Counted from the stretch's first letter, positions 44,624-52,940 are shown. The stretch: DNA of 64,000 bases from Flavobacterium luteolum (GCF_027111275.1 NZ_CP114286.1:2976001-3040000), one strand, 5' to 3'. Notes: generated by a model not told the origin, from the letters alone. Translations and numbers: made by a program.

Positions 44624-45088
44624 TTACTTTCTGGAAAACAAATTCTCAACAACCCAAGCAGGACCAATCAATAAAAACTGAAGATCTTTTAAGAAAGAAG
44701 GTTTTTTGCCTTCAATATTATGCCCGTAAAATTGTCCGATCCAAGCGATAACAAAAACGCCAATTGAGAATGCCCATAACGGTACAACTTGTCCGATATA
44801 ATAATTTAAAATTAAACAGATTCCCGAGAACAAAGCAATTTTAATAGCCATTGCAACCGATAATCTAATGTAGAAAACCAATACAAAAAGCAGAACCACA
44901 AAAGCCCAGTTTTCGATAATAGGTAAATTTAGGTTTAAAGTATTGGCAATAATTGCGCTTGGAATACTCATTAACAAGCCAACGATAGAAAAGAAAATTG
45001 CGGGAACGCAAATGTAATGAATCGCTTTATTGGTTGGGTTCTGATGACTTACGGCATATTCTGCAAACCATTGGTCTAATGTTCTCAT
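44624..45088 (-). CDS. Mpo1/DUF962 family membrane protein
   Basis: 154 residues, four to five helices. The N-terminal WFAEYAVSHQNPTNKAIHYICVPAIFFS and central AWIGQFYGHNIEGKKPSFLKDLQFLLIGPAWV, with histidines at the helix ends, match the Mpo1-like (DUF962, YGL010w) family. The yeast member is an iron-dependent dioxygenase in alpha-oxidation of 2-hydroxy fatty acids; the same chemistry here is inferred. Confidence 0.87.
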   Translation of the reverse strand: MRTLDQWFAEYAVSHQNPTNKAIHYICVPAIFFSIVGLLMSIPSAIIANTLNLNLPIIENWAFVVLLFVLVFYIRLSVAMAIKIALFSGICLILNYYIGQVVPLWAFSIGVFVIAWIGQFYGHNIEGKKPSFLKDLQFLLIGPAWVVENLFSRK

Positions 45089-45134
45089 TGTTTGTGGTTT
45101 TAGGGTTAGATGCGTAAATCTAATAAAATTTCTT

Positions 45135-45650
45135 TTAGCTTTTACCGTGCTGAATTTTCATTATTTCATCTACAATCGAAATGGCTTTTTCTAAAGTAAT
45201 TCCGTTTTCCTGATCTAGGGTTAAAGGATGATTTTCTTCAATCATTTTTATTTCTGGAATTAATCCTAAACCTTGTTCAATGGCGATTGATTTTAGAGAT
45301 ATGGTTTTGCCGTAAGTAGGAACATCAGTCTGCATCCAGCCAAAATAAGGCTCTTGGTGAATTCTATTTGGATCTTCCCATAAATCCATTCGAAGGCAGA
45401 AATTATCTTCGCTTATCGTTGTCCATACATTAAAAACCAAGTCTTCATGATAGTCGATTATCGGAATTATTAATCTTCCACGATGAAAAAAATGTTCTTC
45501 ATCTACATAACACCAATTTCCTCCAAATTCAATTCGTTTTTCTCTTTCTTCTGGCGGAATAGCAAAATAATAAGCAGGAAATTCGTTTCCAAAACACAAA
45601 GGCATTTCGTCAAAAACTTCGCCGCAGCAAGAACATTTGTAAGTATACAT
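45135..45650 (-). CDS. DUF2199 family protein
   Basis: 171 residues. Starts YKCSCCGEVFDEMPLCFG, a Cys-rich knuckle that may bind zinc, then a YCYVDEEHFF-like (NWCYVDEEHFFHRGRLIIPI) motif and FNVWTTISEDNF, as in DUF2199. Function unknown; cytoplasmic. It follows the DUF3754 gene by 2 nt and is probably co-transcribed with it. Confidence 0.85.
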   Translation of the reverse strand: MYTYKCSCCGEVFDEMPLCFGNEFPAYYFAIPPEEREKRIEFGGNWCYVDEEHFFHRGRLIIPIIDYHEDLVFNVWTTISEDNFCLRMDLWEDPNRIHQEPYFGWMQTDVPTYGKTISLKSIAIEQGLGLIPEIKMIEENHPLTLDQENGITLEKAISIVDEIMKIQHGKS

Positions 45651-45652
45651 TT

Positions 45653-46900
45653 TTAGTATTTTAGAGAATTTACATTTTGATTATATTGAAAAACATTGTC
45701 CCACAACTCATCAATAGCGATAAGCGCTTCATTTAACGGAATCACGTCCCATTTTCCGTTAGTTTCTGTTCCTAATCCTATGCTTTTTAGTTTCAGTAAA
45801 GCATCGTTTACATCAAAATCTAAATCGGTATTTAGTTTGGTTTGAAACCAAGATTCAATTTGATTGTCTAGTTCTTCGGCTGTTAAAGCTTCTTCGCTTT
45901 CGTGTAAAAATGTATAAGCAAGAATAGTTTCTTTCAAGGCTTCTTCTTCTGAAGAATTTAGTAAAGAATAAAATGCACCGCTATTGTTGCCGACATTCTT
46001 AAAATACAAACTGTCAGAAAGGGTTTTAGAGTATCTGATTTTCTTGTTTACAAAGTTGTTGTATTGACGGAAACAATAAGCACCTAAAATTCCTAATGCA
46101 ATTAAACCTTGATTTAAAGAAGTTTTACTGTTTAGTAAATCGATGGTTTCGCCAGTCTGATAAGCTTCATACATATTAATCAAGGCAGGAATTACTTTGG
46201 CGCTTAATAAAGAAAGTCCGCCAAAAAGACCTGGAACCCAAAGCAGCAATTTATCTTTGAGAGACATTTTCGGAATGGCATTCGGGAAAATAGTTTCAAG
46301 ATCGTTTTTAGGAACACGCTTAAAAATTTTCAGAGCAATAGAACCCGGATCAATTGGCATTTTACTTAACTTGACTTTCTTTTCTTTCAGGTAATCTGCT
46401 TCGCTGTAATTAAGATATATTAAGACACGATCATAATATTCAATTTCAACTTCTTTGGTCCAGAAAAAGTATTTTTTGACTTTTTCTTTCGCTTTATGAT
46501 GTCCGCGAGCATAAAGTTCGAAATCTTTAAAAGCATTAAAATCGATAGAAAGATGCAATCCAATCAAATCAGATTCATTAAATGCATCGTTTAAAGCTTT
46601 TTGATTAATTCTGTAGTAATTACCGCGCTCGAGAACTTTCAGCAATGTTTCTTTAAAAACGGGAAAATCGCTTTTATTGATAAACTGTTCACGTTCTTTT
46701 TCGCTTAAATCGGGATCGTAAAGCGCGTAATGCTGTTTTAGATTTCGGTTAAGATTAAAAGATTCATAATGATAATAATGTTCGATAATTTCGAATAACT
46801 TTTTAAAATCATCAGCCTTTTGTGCGTTTTCGGCAAATGCAGCAATTTGCTTTTCCAGTAAGAATTCTTTATTAAACGGAATATAATGTTCTCTAGTCAT
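45653..46900 (-). CDS. TMEM143 family protein (DUF3754)
   Basis: 415 residues. N-terminal REHYIPFNKEFLLEKQ and FEIIEHYYHYESFNLNRNLKQHYALYDPD are typical of the TMEM143/DUF3754 family, which includes a mitochondrial human member. Two membrane helices lie near residues 225-300 (LLLWVPGLFGGLSLLSAKVIPALI and GLIALGILGAYCF). Function unknown. Consensus -7 element TATTTTTG at 46932-46939 on the minus strand. Confidence 0.85.
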   Translation of the reverse strand: MTREHYIPFNKEFLLEKQIAAFAENAQKADDFKKLFEIIEHYYHYESFNLNRNLKQHYALYDPDLSEKEREQFINKSDFPVFKETLLKVLERGNYYRINQKALNDAFNESDLIGLHLSIDFNAFKDFELYARGHHKAKEKVKKYFFWTKEVEIEYYDRVLIYLNYSEADYLKEKKVKLSKMPIDPGSIALKIFKRVPKNDLETIFPNAIPKMSLKDKLLLWVPGLFGGLSLLSAKVIPALINMYEAYQTGETIDLLNSKTSLNQGLIALGILGAYCFRQYNNFVNKKIRYSKTLSDSLYFKNVGNNSGAFYSLLNSSEEEALKETILAYTFLHESEEALTAEELDNQIESWFQTKLNTDLDFDVNDALLKLKSIGLGTETNGKWDVIPLNEALIAIDELWDNVFQYNQNVNSLKY

Positions 46901-46931
46901 GCGGACTTAATTTCGAGGCTTTTACAGAACG

Positions 46932-46939
46932 CAAAAATA
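46932..46939 (-). promoter_or_regulatory. -7 promoter element of the DUF3754-DUF2199 operon
   Basis: Minus-strand TATTTTTG, 31 nt ahead of the ATG at 46900. Confidence 0.55.
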
Positions 46940-46984
46940 CTGCCTGAAATTTGATTTTGGGCTTTATGCGTGATGTTTTTTTAA

Positions 46985-47170
46985 CGCAAAGAGCGCAAAG
47001 AATTTTTAATGAAGAAACTTAATAAAACCGCAAAGTTCGCAAAGCTTTGTGGTAATATAGTTTTCCCGCAGATTTTGCAGATTAAGCAGATAAAACAAAA
47101 TCTCTTAGATCTGCTAAATCTGCGAGAGAAAAACTTTGCAAACTTTCCGTTATCCTTAGCGCTCTTTGCG
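46985..47170. repeat. Nested palindromic intergenic element B
   Basis: Outer arms CGCAAAGAGCGC (46985-46996) and GCGCTCTTTGCG (47159-47170) pair perfectly. Middle arms CGCAAAGTT / AACTTTGCA and inner arms 47068-47083 / 47109-47124 (CGCAGATTTtGCAGAT, one mismatch) continue the palindrome. Short words such as GCAAAG and GCAGAT are repeated in tandem within each arm. It lies 3' of the zinc-knuckle gene (minus strand). No coding capacity. Confidence 0.75.
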
Positions 47171-47201
47171 GTAAAAAAACGATTAAGTAGGTAAACAAAA
47201 A

Positions 47202-47246
47202 AAAGTGAAATTTCCAATCGGTACCAGCGATTTGAAATTCCACTTT
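47202..47246. terminator. Hairpin 3' of the zinc-knuckle gene
   Basis: 47202-47220 pairs with 47228-47246 at 17 of 19 positions around GTACCAG, with A-runs on one side that give a T-run on the minus strand. Confidence 0.55.
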
Positions 47247-47414
47247 CTGTTCCAAAAAAAAAGTGACAAAAAATTAAAAAGCTCTCTATTAGAAAACCTT
47301 GCCTAAACTAAAAATTATTCACTACAATATTAGTACAAAACAAAATGATGGCTACGAGTATTTATACCTGTTTTTGTAAATGGTCAAAGATTTTGAATAG
47401 TTAGAGTGCAAAGG

Positions 47415-47879
47415 TTATTGCAATACCGATTTTTTTAATTCGATTACACCTTGAATATATTTTATTAATTCTTCTTTAGTAACTGCAAAAGGAGCTTTTT
47501 CGGCTTCGAAGTTCAAATACAGATTGGCAATACTTTCGGCATCAAGATTTTGAGCGAGGTAATGATGCTCTGTATATTCTATAAGATGGTCTACAAAACG
47601 TTCGCGCTGTTTTCCTTTTTCGACTGTTTCTAGATCGCCTTCTTTTATTTTTTCGATTACAGATTCTGGCAGATCGATTGTGAGATACATGCAGTTAACA
47701 GCAACTTTAGAAAGCAGTTCTTTGGGCACTCTTCCTGTTGCATCGCAATATGCGCAAGGTGCGGGAACCCATTTTAATTGGCGGTTTAAACGGCGGATAT
47801 CATCCCAATCAACAAATCTTTTTCCAAGACATCTCGGACATTTTGTATCTGATCTTCTAAAAAAATTAAAAATGCTCAT
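47415..47879 (-). CDS. Zinc-knuckle protein of unknown function
   Basis: 154 residues. Two CxxC pairs near the N-terminus (TKCPRCLGKRF and APCAYCDATGRVP) resemble the DnaJ-type zinc repeat CxxCxGxG. The rest is helical and acidic (VIEKIKEGDLETVEKGKQRERFVDHLIEYTEHHYLAQN). It may be a small adaptor or nucleic-acid/protein-binding protein. No name can be given. Confidence 0.65.
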   Translation of the reverse strand: MSIFNFFRRSDTKCPRCLGKRFVDWDDIRRLNRQLKWVPAPCAYCDATGRVPKELLSKVAVNCMYLTIDLPESVIEKIKEGDLETVEKGKQRERFVDHLIEYTEHHYLAQNLDAESIANLYLNFEAEKAPFAVTKEELIKYIQGVIELKKSVLQ

Positions 47880-48199
47880 TGGTTTGTAAGTAGCTTAGTG
47901 GTTTGGTTGGCGCGAATTTAAATAATTAAGTAAGAAAAGTTTCTTGGTTTGCGATTTTTTTTAAGAAAATAATTCACAAAATCCCAATTTTATACAATTG
48001 GCATTGATTTAAAACAAATAAAAATAACGATTGCTAAAATCTGAAATCCCTGTAATTACTTGGCATACGAAGTTTTGGTCTTGTATTAGATTTAGTACAA
48101 AAAGGAAATGTGCATTGCTTTTTTAGTTGTGAGAAAAATGATACTTTTGTTTGTTAGAAAGGTGTTTTATTGAAATAAAAAACTTTAAAGAATTTTAAA
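47880..48199. other. Divergent intergenic region
   Basis: No gene. It contains a possible variant -7 element for the minus-strand gene (TAAATTCG, 47913-47920) and a consensus TACTTTTG on the plus strand at 48142-48149, besides the HTH gene's own element at 48200. Confidence 0.4.
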
Positions 48200-48207
48200 T
48201 ATCTTTG
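48200..48207 (+). promoter_or_regulatory. -7 promoter element of the HTH gene
   Basis: TATCTTTG ends 4 nt before the ATG at 48212: a leaderless arrangement. Confidence 0.6.
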
Positions 48208-48211
48208 AACT

Positions 48212-48618
48212 ATGAGCACAGCAACAAAACCAAAACATATTGGCCGAAATATCAGCCGAATTAGAGAGCTTAGAGGTATGAAACAAGAAGCGCTTGCTAT
48301 TTCTATCGGAGTAAGCCAGCAATCTGTTTCTAATAGGGAAGTGAAACCATCGATGACGAAAGACTAAATAAAATTGCCGAAGTTTTAGGCGTTTCTGCAG
48401 AGACTATCAAGAATTTTAGTGATGAAGCCGTTTTTAATATTATTGGTAATACAGTTACTAATCACGATAATTCTGCTTTATTTCAATTTCACCCAACATT
48501 CAATCCAATCGAAAAGCTGATTGAATCTTATGATGAAAATAAGAAACTTTATGAGCGTTTATTAGAATCGGAAAAAGAGAAGATTTCTTATTTGGAAAAG
48601 TTGCTTAAAGAGAAATAA
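48212..48618 (+). pseudogene. Frameshifted XRE-family HTH regulator
   Basis: The first frame (48212-48367) gives 51 residues: MSTATKPKHIGRNISRIREL, then MKQEALAISIGVSQQSVSN, an XRE helix-turn-helix, then a stop. A different frame continues from about 48345 (SETIDDERLNKIAEVLGVSA) through a coiled-coil end (KLYERLLESEKEKISYLEKLLKEK) to the stop at 48618. Joined, they give a normal ~135-residue flavobacterial HTH protein. A small indel near 48340-48350, in AATAGGGAAGTG, breaks it. It is either a recent pseudogene or a sequencing error. Confidence 0.8.
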
Positions 48619-48644
48619 TATTTTCGAGAATAATATAAAATTGG

Positions 48645-48676
48645 AAAAGAGACTTTTGTGAAAAAGTCTCTTTTTT
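48645..48676. terminator. Bidirectional terminator
   Basis: AAAAGAGACTTTT (48645-48657) pairs with AAAAGTCTCTTTT (48662-48674), T-run after it; it serves the HTH gene and the convergent DUF6119 gene. Confidence 0.85.
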
Positions 48677-50447
48677 ATTTGGTTCTTATGCGTTCAAATA
48701 GTAATTCAAAATTAGTTCTTCTCATATCTCTTATCACATATACTAAGGATAATTTGGCAATTCTAGATCGTGTCTTTTTAATTTCTTCTTTTATTGATAA
48801 TTTACTATCAGAAGAATAAACAAAAACAAAGCTAAATTTTTTATCTGATTTAAATATTTGAATAAATTCTTCTTCTGAAATACTTTTCAAAGTACCATTA
48901 ATATTTAAAGTTAAAGCATTTCCATTATAATGTTTATCGCATATATTTTTATAATAAGATTTCAACCCGGTACTATTTTCTTCATCTTTATAATACGTTA
49001 AGTATCGAGCAGCATTAATAATTTGACTAATTAAAACTCTTGTATCTTGACCTAGACCTTTCTTAACATGATAAAAATAAATTTTATTTTGATCTACTTT
49101 AATTAAATCTGCCATCTCAATAAAATTTAAATATGTTCGATCAGTGACAATAAAATCTTTAGTGTTTTTAAAACTCTCATTATATTCTCCTTCAGATTCT
49201 TCCGTCCATGATTTAAGAGGAATGGGCGGACAATTTTCAAAATCTATATCTTGAAAAAATATATTTAAATATTCGTCCAAGCTATTTCGATACAAGTACC
49301 ACGCATTATCTAATTTAAAATATCTTTTTTGTTCATATTCAATTTCACCACAAAACCATAAATCTAAGGGTACACCAACAGAGAATTCAGTATCTTCATT
49401 TAGTTTATATCGGCCATACGTTTTTTTTAGAGATTCTATGAATTTTGTTTCATTGGTATCATCTATTAAACCAGTTTGAATTAGTGAATTAATAATATTA
49501 TTATATCCAAAGGACGAAGCAAACTCAATTTTATCCAAAAGACCATCCTCTTCATTGTAAAATTGCGTTTCAATGGATTGCAGATATGGAAAAATATTAG
49601 GGCTATAAAAATCTATCGTTTCTTTATTTTTAAAACAATTGTATGCATAGTTTAATAAGGCATTATTTAGTTTCTCTTTAATTGGATTTAACGCAGAAGC
49701 TGGTAATCTATAAAATTGATTAAATTCCACTCCTTCGGTTTCTAAGACTTCTTTAATTTTTATTATCCTGTCAATTAATTCCTTATAGGTAAAATTTGAT
49801 GAAACTTCGAGAGAAGAACTTCCAGTAATTGATAACTTTTTAGTAGATGTTTTTTTTTGTTTTATTCCTAATCTTTTAAAATCTGCTTCTTCGATTGATG
49901 CTAACATTGTTTTGTATATCTTGCCAAAATCATCTTCAAACGCAAGATTATAATTTTCTCTGAAATATCGTTGAGCACCAATTTCTGTTCCAAATAGTCC
50001 TCGTTCTTCTATTTGTTTAATCTCGGTTGAGCTTTTGTTGACTAATCTGGAGAGAACCTCCAAACCAAAAAAGTTATCTATATAATCTTCTAATAGGAAA
50101 TGCCCATAATATCCTTTAGAAATAATAAAAATTGAATTTTTATCAAAAATAAAAAGAACAAAAGATGAATACTGAATTTTTATTTTATCTAAATCTGCTT
50201 CATCTTCAACAATTTCAGATAGAAATTCTTGCCAATAAGGAGGTTTTGTGTCTGTAGTAAAAACAAATAGTTTTGCCGACCAATCATCTAAACTTGACTC
50301 ATTGGAAACTTGAATTTCTGAAAACTTGTTTCCGCTCTTAATATTATAAGTGCGAACGATTTTATCAATCAAGATTTCATTATTCTCACCAGCTTCAACA
50401 ATAGAATCTTGAATTTTATAAAGTTTTGCATTAACAGTTTTTGACAT
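48675..50447 (-). CDS. TIGR04141/DUF6119 family sporadically distributed protein
   Basis: 590 residues, no signal peptide. The family pattern is visible: an N-terminal SAKLFVFTTDTKPPYWQEFL, then FIISKGYYGHFLLEDYIDNFFGLEVLSRLV, and the C-terminal core ADLIKVDQNKIYFYHVKKG with D447, H460 and K462. The spacing D-x12-H-x-K recalls a PD-(D/E)xK nuclease core with His in place of Glu; nuclease activity is only inferred. The family is patchily distributed and often in variable regions, suggesting horizontal transfer. It stands alone, very AT-rich, without a consensus -7 element upstream. Confidence 0.78.
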   Translation of the reverse strand: MSKTVNAKLYKIQDSIVEAGENNEILIDKIVRTYNIKSGNKFSEIQVSNESSLDDWSAKLFVFTTDTKPPYWQEFLSEIVEDEADLDKIKIQYSSFVLFIFDKNSIFIISKGYYGHFLLEDYIDNFFGLEVLSRLVNKSSTEIKQIEERGLFGTEIGAQRYFRENYNLAFEDDFGKIYKTMLASIEEADFKRLGIKQKKTSTKKLSITGSSSLEVSSNFTYKELIDRIIKIKEVLETEGVEFNQFYRLPASALNPIKEKLNNALLNYAYNCFKNKETIDFYSPNIFPYLQSIETQFYNEEDGLLDKIEFASSFGYNNIINSLIQTGLIDDTNETKFIESLKKTYGRYKLNEDTEFSVGVPLDLWFCGEIEYEQKRYFKLDNAWYLYRNSLDEYLNIFFQDIDFENCPPIPLKSWTEESEGEYNESFKNTKDFIVTDRTYLNFIEMADLIKVDQNKIYFYHVKKGLGQDTRVLISQIINAARYLTYYKDEENSTGLKSYYKNICDKHYNGNALTLNINGTLKSISEEEFIQIFKSDKKFSFVFVYSSDSKLSIKEEIKKTRSRIAKLSLVYVIRDMRRTNFELLFERIRTK

Positions 50448-50622
50448 ATTCCTAAGTATTAATATTTTTTTGAATGTTAATTAAAAAGCAAGTTTCAATA
50501 TTTGAATAAATACAATTTTACGGAAATCCATAGCTCACTAAATTTATTTTCAGACAATTATATCAATAAATAAAAACTCAATACCAAGTATTTATACGCA
50601 TTTTGCAAAAACAATAAAAAAC

Positions 50623-50652
50623 AAAAAAGCCCAACTTAAAAGTTGAGCCTTT
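50623..50652 (-). terminator. Terminator after the LytTR regulator gene
   Basis: AAAGCCCAACTT pairs with AAGTTGAGCCTTT (one bulge); T-rich on the minus strand. Confidence 0.6.
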
Positions 50653-50653
50653 C

Positions 50654-50705
50654 AAAAATTATCTAATTATCCAAATTGACAAATTATCTCATTGGCAAAT
50701 TATTT
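50654..50705 (-). repeat. 3'-end repeat H, copy 1 (LytTR regulator)
   Basis: Sense strand (minus): GACAAATTATCTC-type words, i.e. AATTTGTCAATTTGGATAATTAGATAATT. The repeat straddles the stop codon of the response-regulator gene and appears to supply its last codons (NNLPMR). Confidence 0.6.
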
Positions 50706-51397
50706 AGCAGAATCTGATATTTCCTTCCCACAGGAATAATATCGCCATTTGACATCGTAAGATTTTTGGATGTAACAGCAGAAATTTTAGTTGTATTTAC
50801 AATATAAGATCGGTGAACTTGAAGGAAATTCGCACAATCAATTTCGGCACTTATACTCGCAAGCGAGCCGTAAATAACAATTGGAGATTTTAATTTGCAG
50901 TTGTACAATTTCATGTAATTACCCAGACTTTCGATGTATAAAATATCAGAAAGAGGCGTTTCAATTACTTGTCCGTTCGAGCGGTACGAAAGTACTTTTT
51001 CGTCTGCGGTGTTTTCTTTTTTAAGATTATTTCCAGAATGATACGTTTTGGCTTTTTCGATTGCCTTTGAGAATTTATCAAACGAAATGGGTTTCATTAA
51101 ATAATCTATCGCATCGTTTTGATAGGCCGAAAGCGCAAAGTCAGAATAAGCCGTTGTAACAATCGTAATGGGGCGTTTGGGCTGAAGTTCCATCAATTCT
51201 ACGCCAGAAATCACGGGCATATTAATGTCGAGAAAAATAATATCGTATTGGTTTTCGTTGAGCAGTTTTATGGCTTCCATGCCATTAAAAGCGCTTCCAG
51301 AATGTTCCAGTTCGTCAAATTTGGAGATATGCGAAATCAAGGCTTTGTGCGCCGGCGATTCGTCATCAATTATTAGACAGCGGTAGGTAAGTGCCAT
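50684..51397 (-). CDS. LytTR-family response regulator
   Basis: 237 residues. Receiver domain with D11/D12, phospho-acceptor D57 (IIFLDINMPVISG) and Lys in YLMKPISFDKF. LytTR DNA-binding domain ~135-237 (ILYIESLGNYMKLYN, FLQVHRSYIVNTTKI, GDIIPVGRKYQ). It overlaps the LytS-like kinase gene by 25 nt, so the two form a cognate pair. The last residues are encoded by an intergenic repeat. Confidence 0.92.
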   Translation of the reverse strand: MALTYRCLIIDDESPAHKALISHISKFDELEHSGSAFNGMEAIKLLNENQYDIIFLDINMPVISGVELMELQPKRPITIVTTAYSDFALSAYQNDAIDYLMKPISFDKFSKAIEKAKTYHSGNNLKKENTADEKVLSYRSNGQVIETPLSDILYIESLGNYMKLYNCKLKSPIVIYGSLASISAEIDCANFLQVHRSYIVNTTKISAVTSKNLTMSNGDIIPVGRKYQILLNNLPMR

Positions 51398-52368
51398 ATA
51401 TTCAATTTTACGATAAACATCTCTTTATCTTTTTTACAGCTCAAATCGTGTTTTAGACCGTATACTTCTAGACGTCTTTTTAAGTTTTCAATTCCAATTC
51501 CCGTGCTCGAAAGTCGCGATCCCGAATCGAGATAATTGTTTTTTAAGGTAAAAGTAACGCTTCGGCAATTTACCTTCAAATCAAGATTGATAAAAGGTTC
51601 GGCAGTTTCGGCAGAAAACTTCACCGCATTTTCAACCAAGGGCAAAAAGAACAAAGGCGGAATCTCGATTTGATCGTGAACACCTTCAATTTTTTGCGTT
51701 ACAGCTAGTCTTTCGTTTCTAAACGTGTAATATTCAATGTATTTTTTAATAAACGCAATTTCTTCCTGCATTAAAACATAATCTTTCTTAGAAGCTTCAA
51801 TCTGATAACGCAGCATGTCTGAAAGATTCAGGATTCGATCTGGAACTTTTTCTGGTTCTGCCAACGCTTCTCCGTAAAGATTATTCATTGCATTCAATAA
51901 AAAATGCGGATTTAGCTGTTGTTTTAAAAACGAAAGTTCCGATTTGAAATTCATAATATCTTTATCGGCTTGGCTCATTTTTTTGCTAATAACAATATGC
52001 AGGAAATAAAAAAAACAGCCGTTTATAATAAGCGATACAATCTGAAGGGCTTTTAAATTTCCTAATTCCACAAGCGGAAGAAACCAATTCATGAAGAAAT
52101 AAAAACAAGTCCAATATACGGCTAGAAGCGTGAAAAAGATTTTGAACCTTTTATGAAATAAAAAAGGCTTAATGATGCAGATGTTAAAAATCGTAATCCA
52201 GACAATACACGGAAAATACCCCATGGCAATTTTGCTGAGAATAAAAGTCCAGCTATGTCCGTCGAGTTTTACTTCGTCGTAAATGCAGGCGAAAATAACT
52301 AAATAAACAAGTGTGTTTACGATTAGGTTTCGTAGAAAAAAATTCTGGTAGATTTTTGCAATTGTCAT
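51373..52368 (-). CDS. LytS-type sensor histidine kinase
   Basis: 331 residues from the ATG at 52368. The frame is open to 52455, but a consensus -7 element sits at 52374-52381, so the longer start would precede the transcript. About four to five membrane helices (~1-130), then the LytS His-kinase domain with phospho-acceptor in LKQQLNPHFLLNAMNNLYGE and N-box LPLVENAVKFS and GIGIENLKRRLEVYG. The signal is unknown. Confidence 0.9.
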   Translation of the reverse strand: MTIAKIYQNFFLRNLIVNTLVYLVIFACIYDEVKLDGHSWTFILSKIAMGYFPCIVWITIFNICIIKPFLFHKRFKIFFTLLAVYWTCFYFFMNWFLPLVELGNLKALQIVSLIINGCFFYFLHIVISKKMSQADKDIMNFKSELSFLKQQLNPHFLLNAMNNLYGEALAEPEKVPDRILNLSDMLRYQIEASKKDYVLMQEEIAFIKKYIEYYTFRNERLAVTQKIEGVHDQIEIPPLFFLPLVENAVKFSAETAEPFINLDLKVNCRSVTFTLKNNYLDSGSRLSSTGIGIENLKRRLEVYGLKHDLSCKKDKEMFIVKLNIWHLPTAV

Positions 52369-52373
52369 AGCGG

Positions 52374-52381
52374 CAAAAATA
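52374..52381 (-). promoter_or_regulatory. -7 promoter element of the lytS-lytTR operon
   Basis: Minus-strand TATTTTTG ends 5 nt before the ATG at 52368, a leaderless layout that decides the start codon. Confidence 0.6.
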
Positions 52382-52428
52382 ATACAATCGTATAGTTTGT
52401 AAGTATTTATAAAGAAAAATTTATACCA

Positions 52429-52464
52429 ACGCCATTCGTATAAATCGTACGCCATTGGTATAAA
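52429..52464. promoter_or_regulatory. Direct repeats upstream of the kinase operon (candidate LytTR site)
   Basis: ACGCCATTCGTATAAA (52429-52444) and ACGCCATTGGTATAAA (52449-52464) differ at one base and start 20 bp apart, two helical turns. The left copy also overlaps TTTATACCAA (52420-52429), a perfect inverted repeat of TTGGTATAAA (52455-52464). LytTR regulators typically bind two direct repeats about two turns apart. The site lies between divergent promoters. Confidence 0.6.
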
Positions 52465-52492
52465 ATTGCTGTTAAAATAGAGGTTTCTCCTT

Positions 52493-52500
52493 TATTTTTG
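52493..52500 (+). promoter_or_regulatory. -7 promoter element of the small divergent gene
   Basis: TATTTTTG, TAnnTTTG consensus, 36 nt before the ATG at 52537. Confidence 0.55.
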
Positions 52501-52536
52501 AATTCGAATTTCTATACTCTTTTAAAAAAAATAAAA

Positions 52537-52782
52537 ATGTACCAGTTTAAAGAATTAAAAGATGCCGATATGATCGTGGAGATTTTTAAAACAAATGTTC
52601 AGAATGAATCTGATCGAGATCATGTCATCGCAATGATGCAAAAGCATTTTCCAGAATATAAAATTAATTTTGATTTGGAAGACTGCGATAAAATTTTAAG
52701 AATTGAAGGTTTTGATTTGCAGTATGATAACGTTGTAAATCATGTTTCTCGTTTAGGCTATACTTGCATAAGATTGGAATAA
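52537..52782 (+). CDS. Small protein with HMA-like (ferredoxin-like) fold pattern
   Basis: 81 residues from the ATG at 52537; an ATG at 52498 would lie inside the promoter element. The alternating pattern VEIFKTNVQNESDRDHVIAMMQKHFPEYKINFDLEDCDKILRIEG fits a beta-alpha-beta heavy-metal-associated-like fold without the CxxC metal site. Divergent from the lytS operon and sharing its regulatory repeats, so it may be a target of that system. Confidence 0.62.
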   Translation: MYQFKELKDADMIVEIFKTNVQNESDRDHVIAMMQKHFPEYKINFDLEDCDKILRIEGFDLQYDNVVNHVSRLGYTCIRLE

Positions 52783-52815
52783 TATTTAAAATAACTTCAA
52801 AATTAAATCAGGTAA

Positions 52816-52833
52816 AAATACGCAGCTGTATTT
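52816..52833. promoter_or_regulatory. AAATAC-N6-GTATTT palindrome
   Basis: An inverted repeat of 6 bp with a 6-bp spacer, flanked by A- and T-runs, ~200 nt upstream of the SulP gene. Possible operator; no regulator is known. Confidence 0.3.
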
Positions 52834-52886
52834 GCTTTTTTTGTAAGTATTTTGCAGAATATTTTAATTTAAAATTAAATACAGAA

Positions 52887-52940
52887 ATGATCGGTTTTAT
52901 ACTTTCGATTTTCCTTTTTCTTTTAGAACAGCTAACTTAA
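52887..52940 (+). CDS. Possible 17-residue hydrophobic peptide
   Basis: ATG at 52887 preceded by an A-rich stretch, encoding MIGFILSIFLFLLEQLT, a single hydrophobic helix. A stem AACAGCT / AGCTGTT (52928-52934 with 52944-52950) covers its stop codon. Too short to distinguish from chance; listed because it fills the gap upstream of SulP. Confidence 0.2.
   Translation: MIGFILSIFLFLLEQLT

Noticed and set aside
51373..52455. LytS kinase start at 52455
   Set aside because: It lies upstream of the consensus -7 element at 52374-52381 and overlaps the direct repeats.
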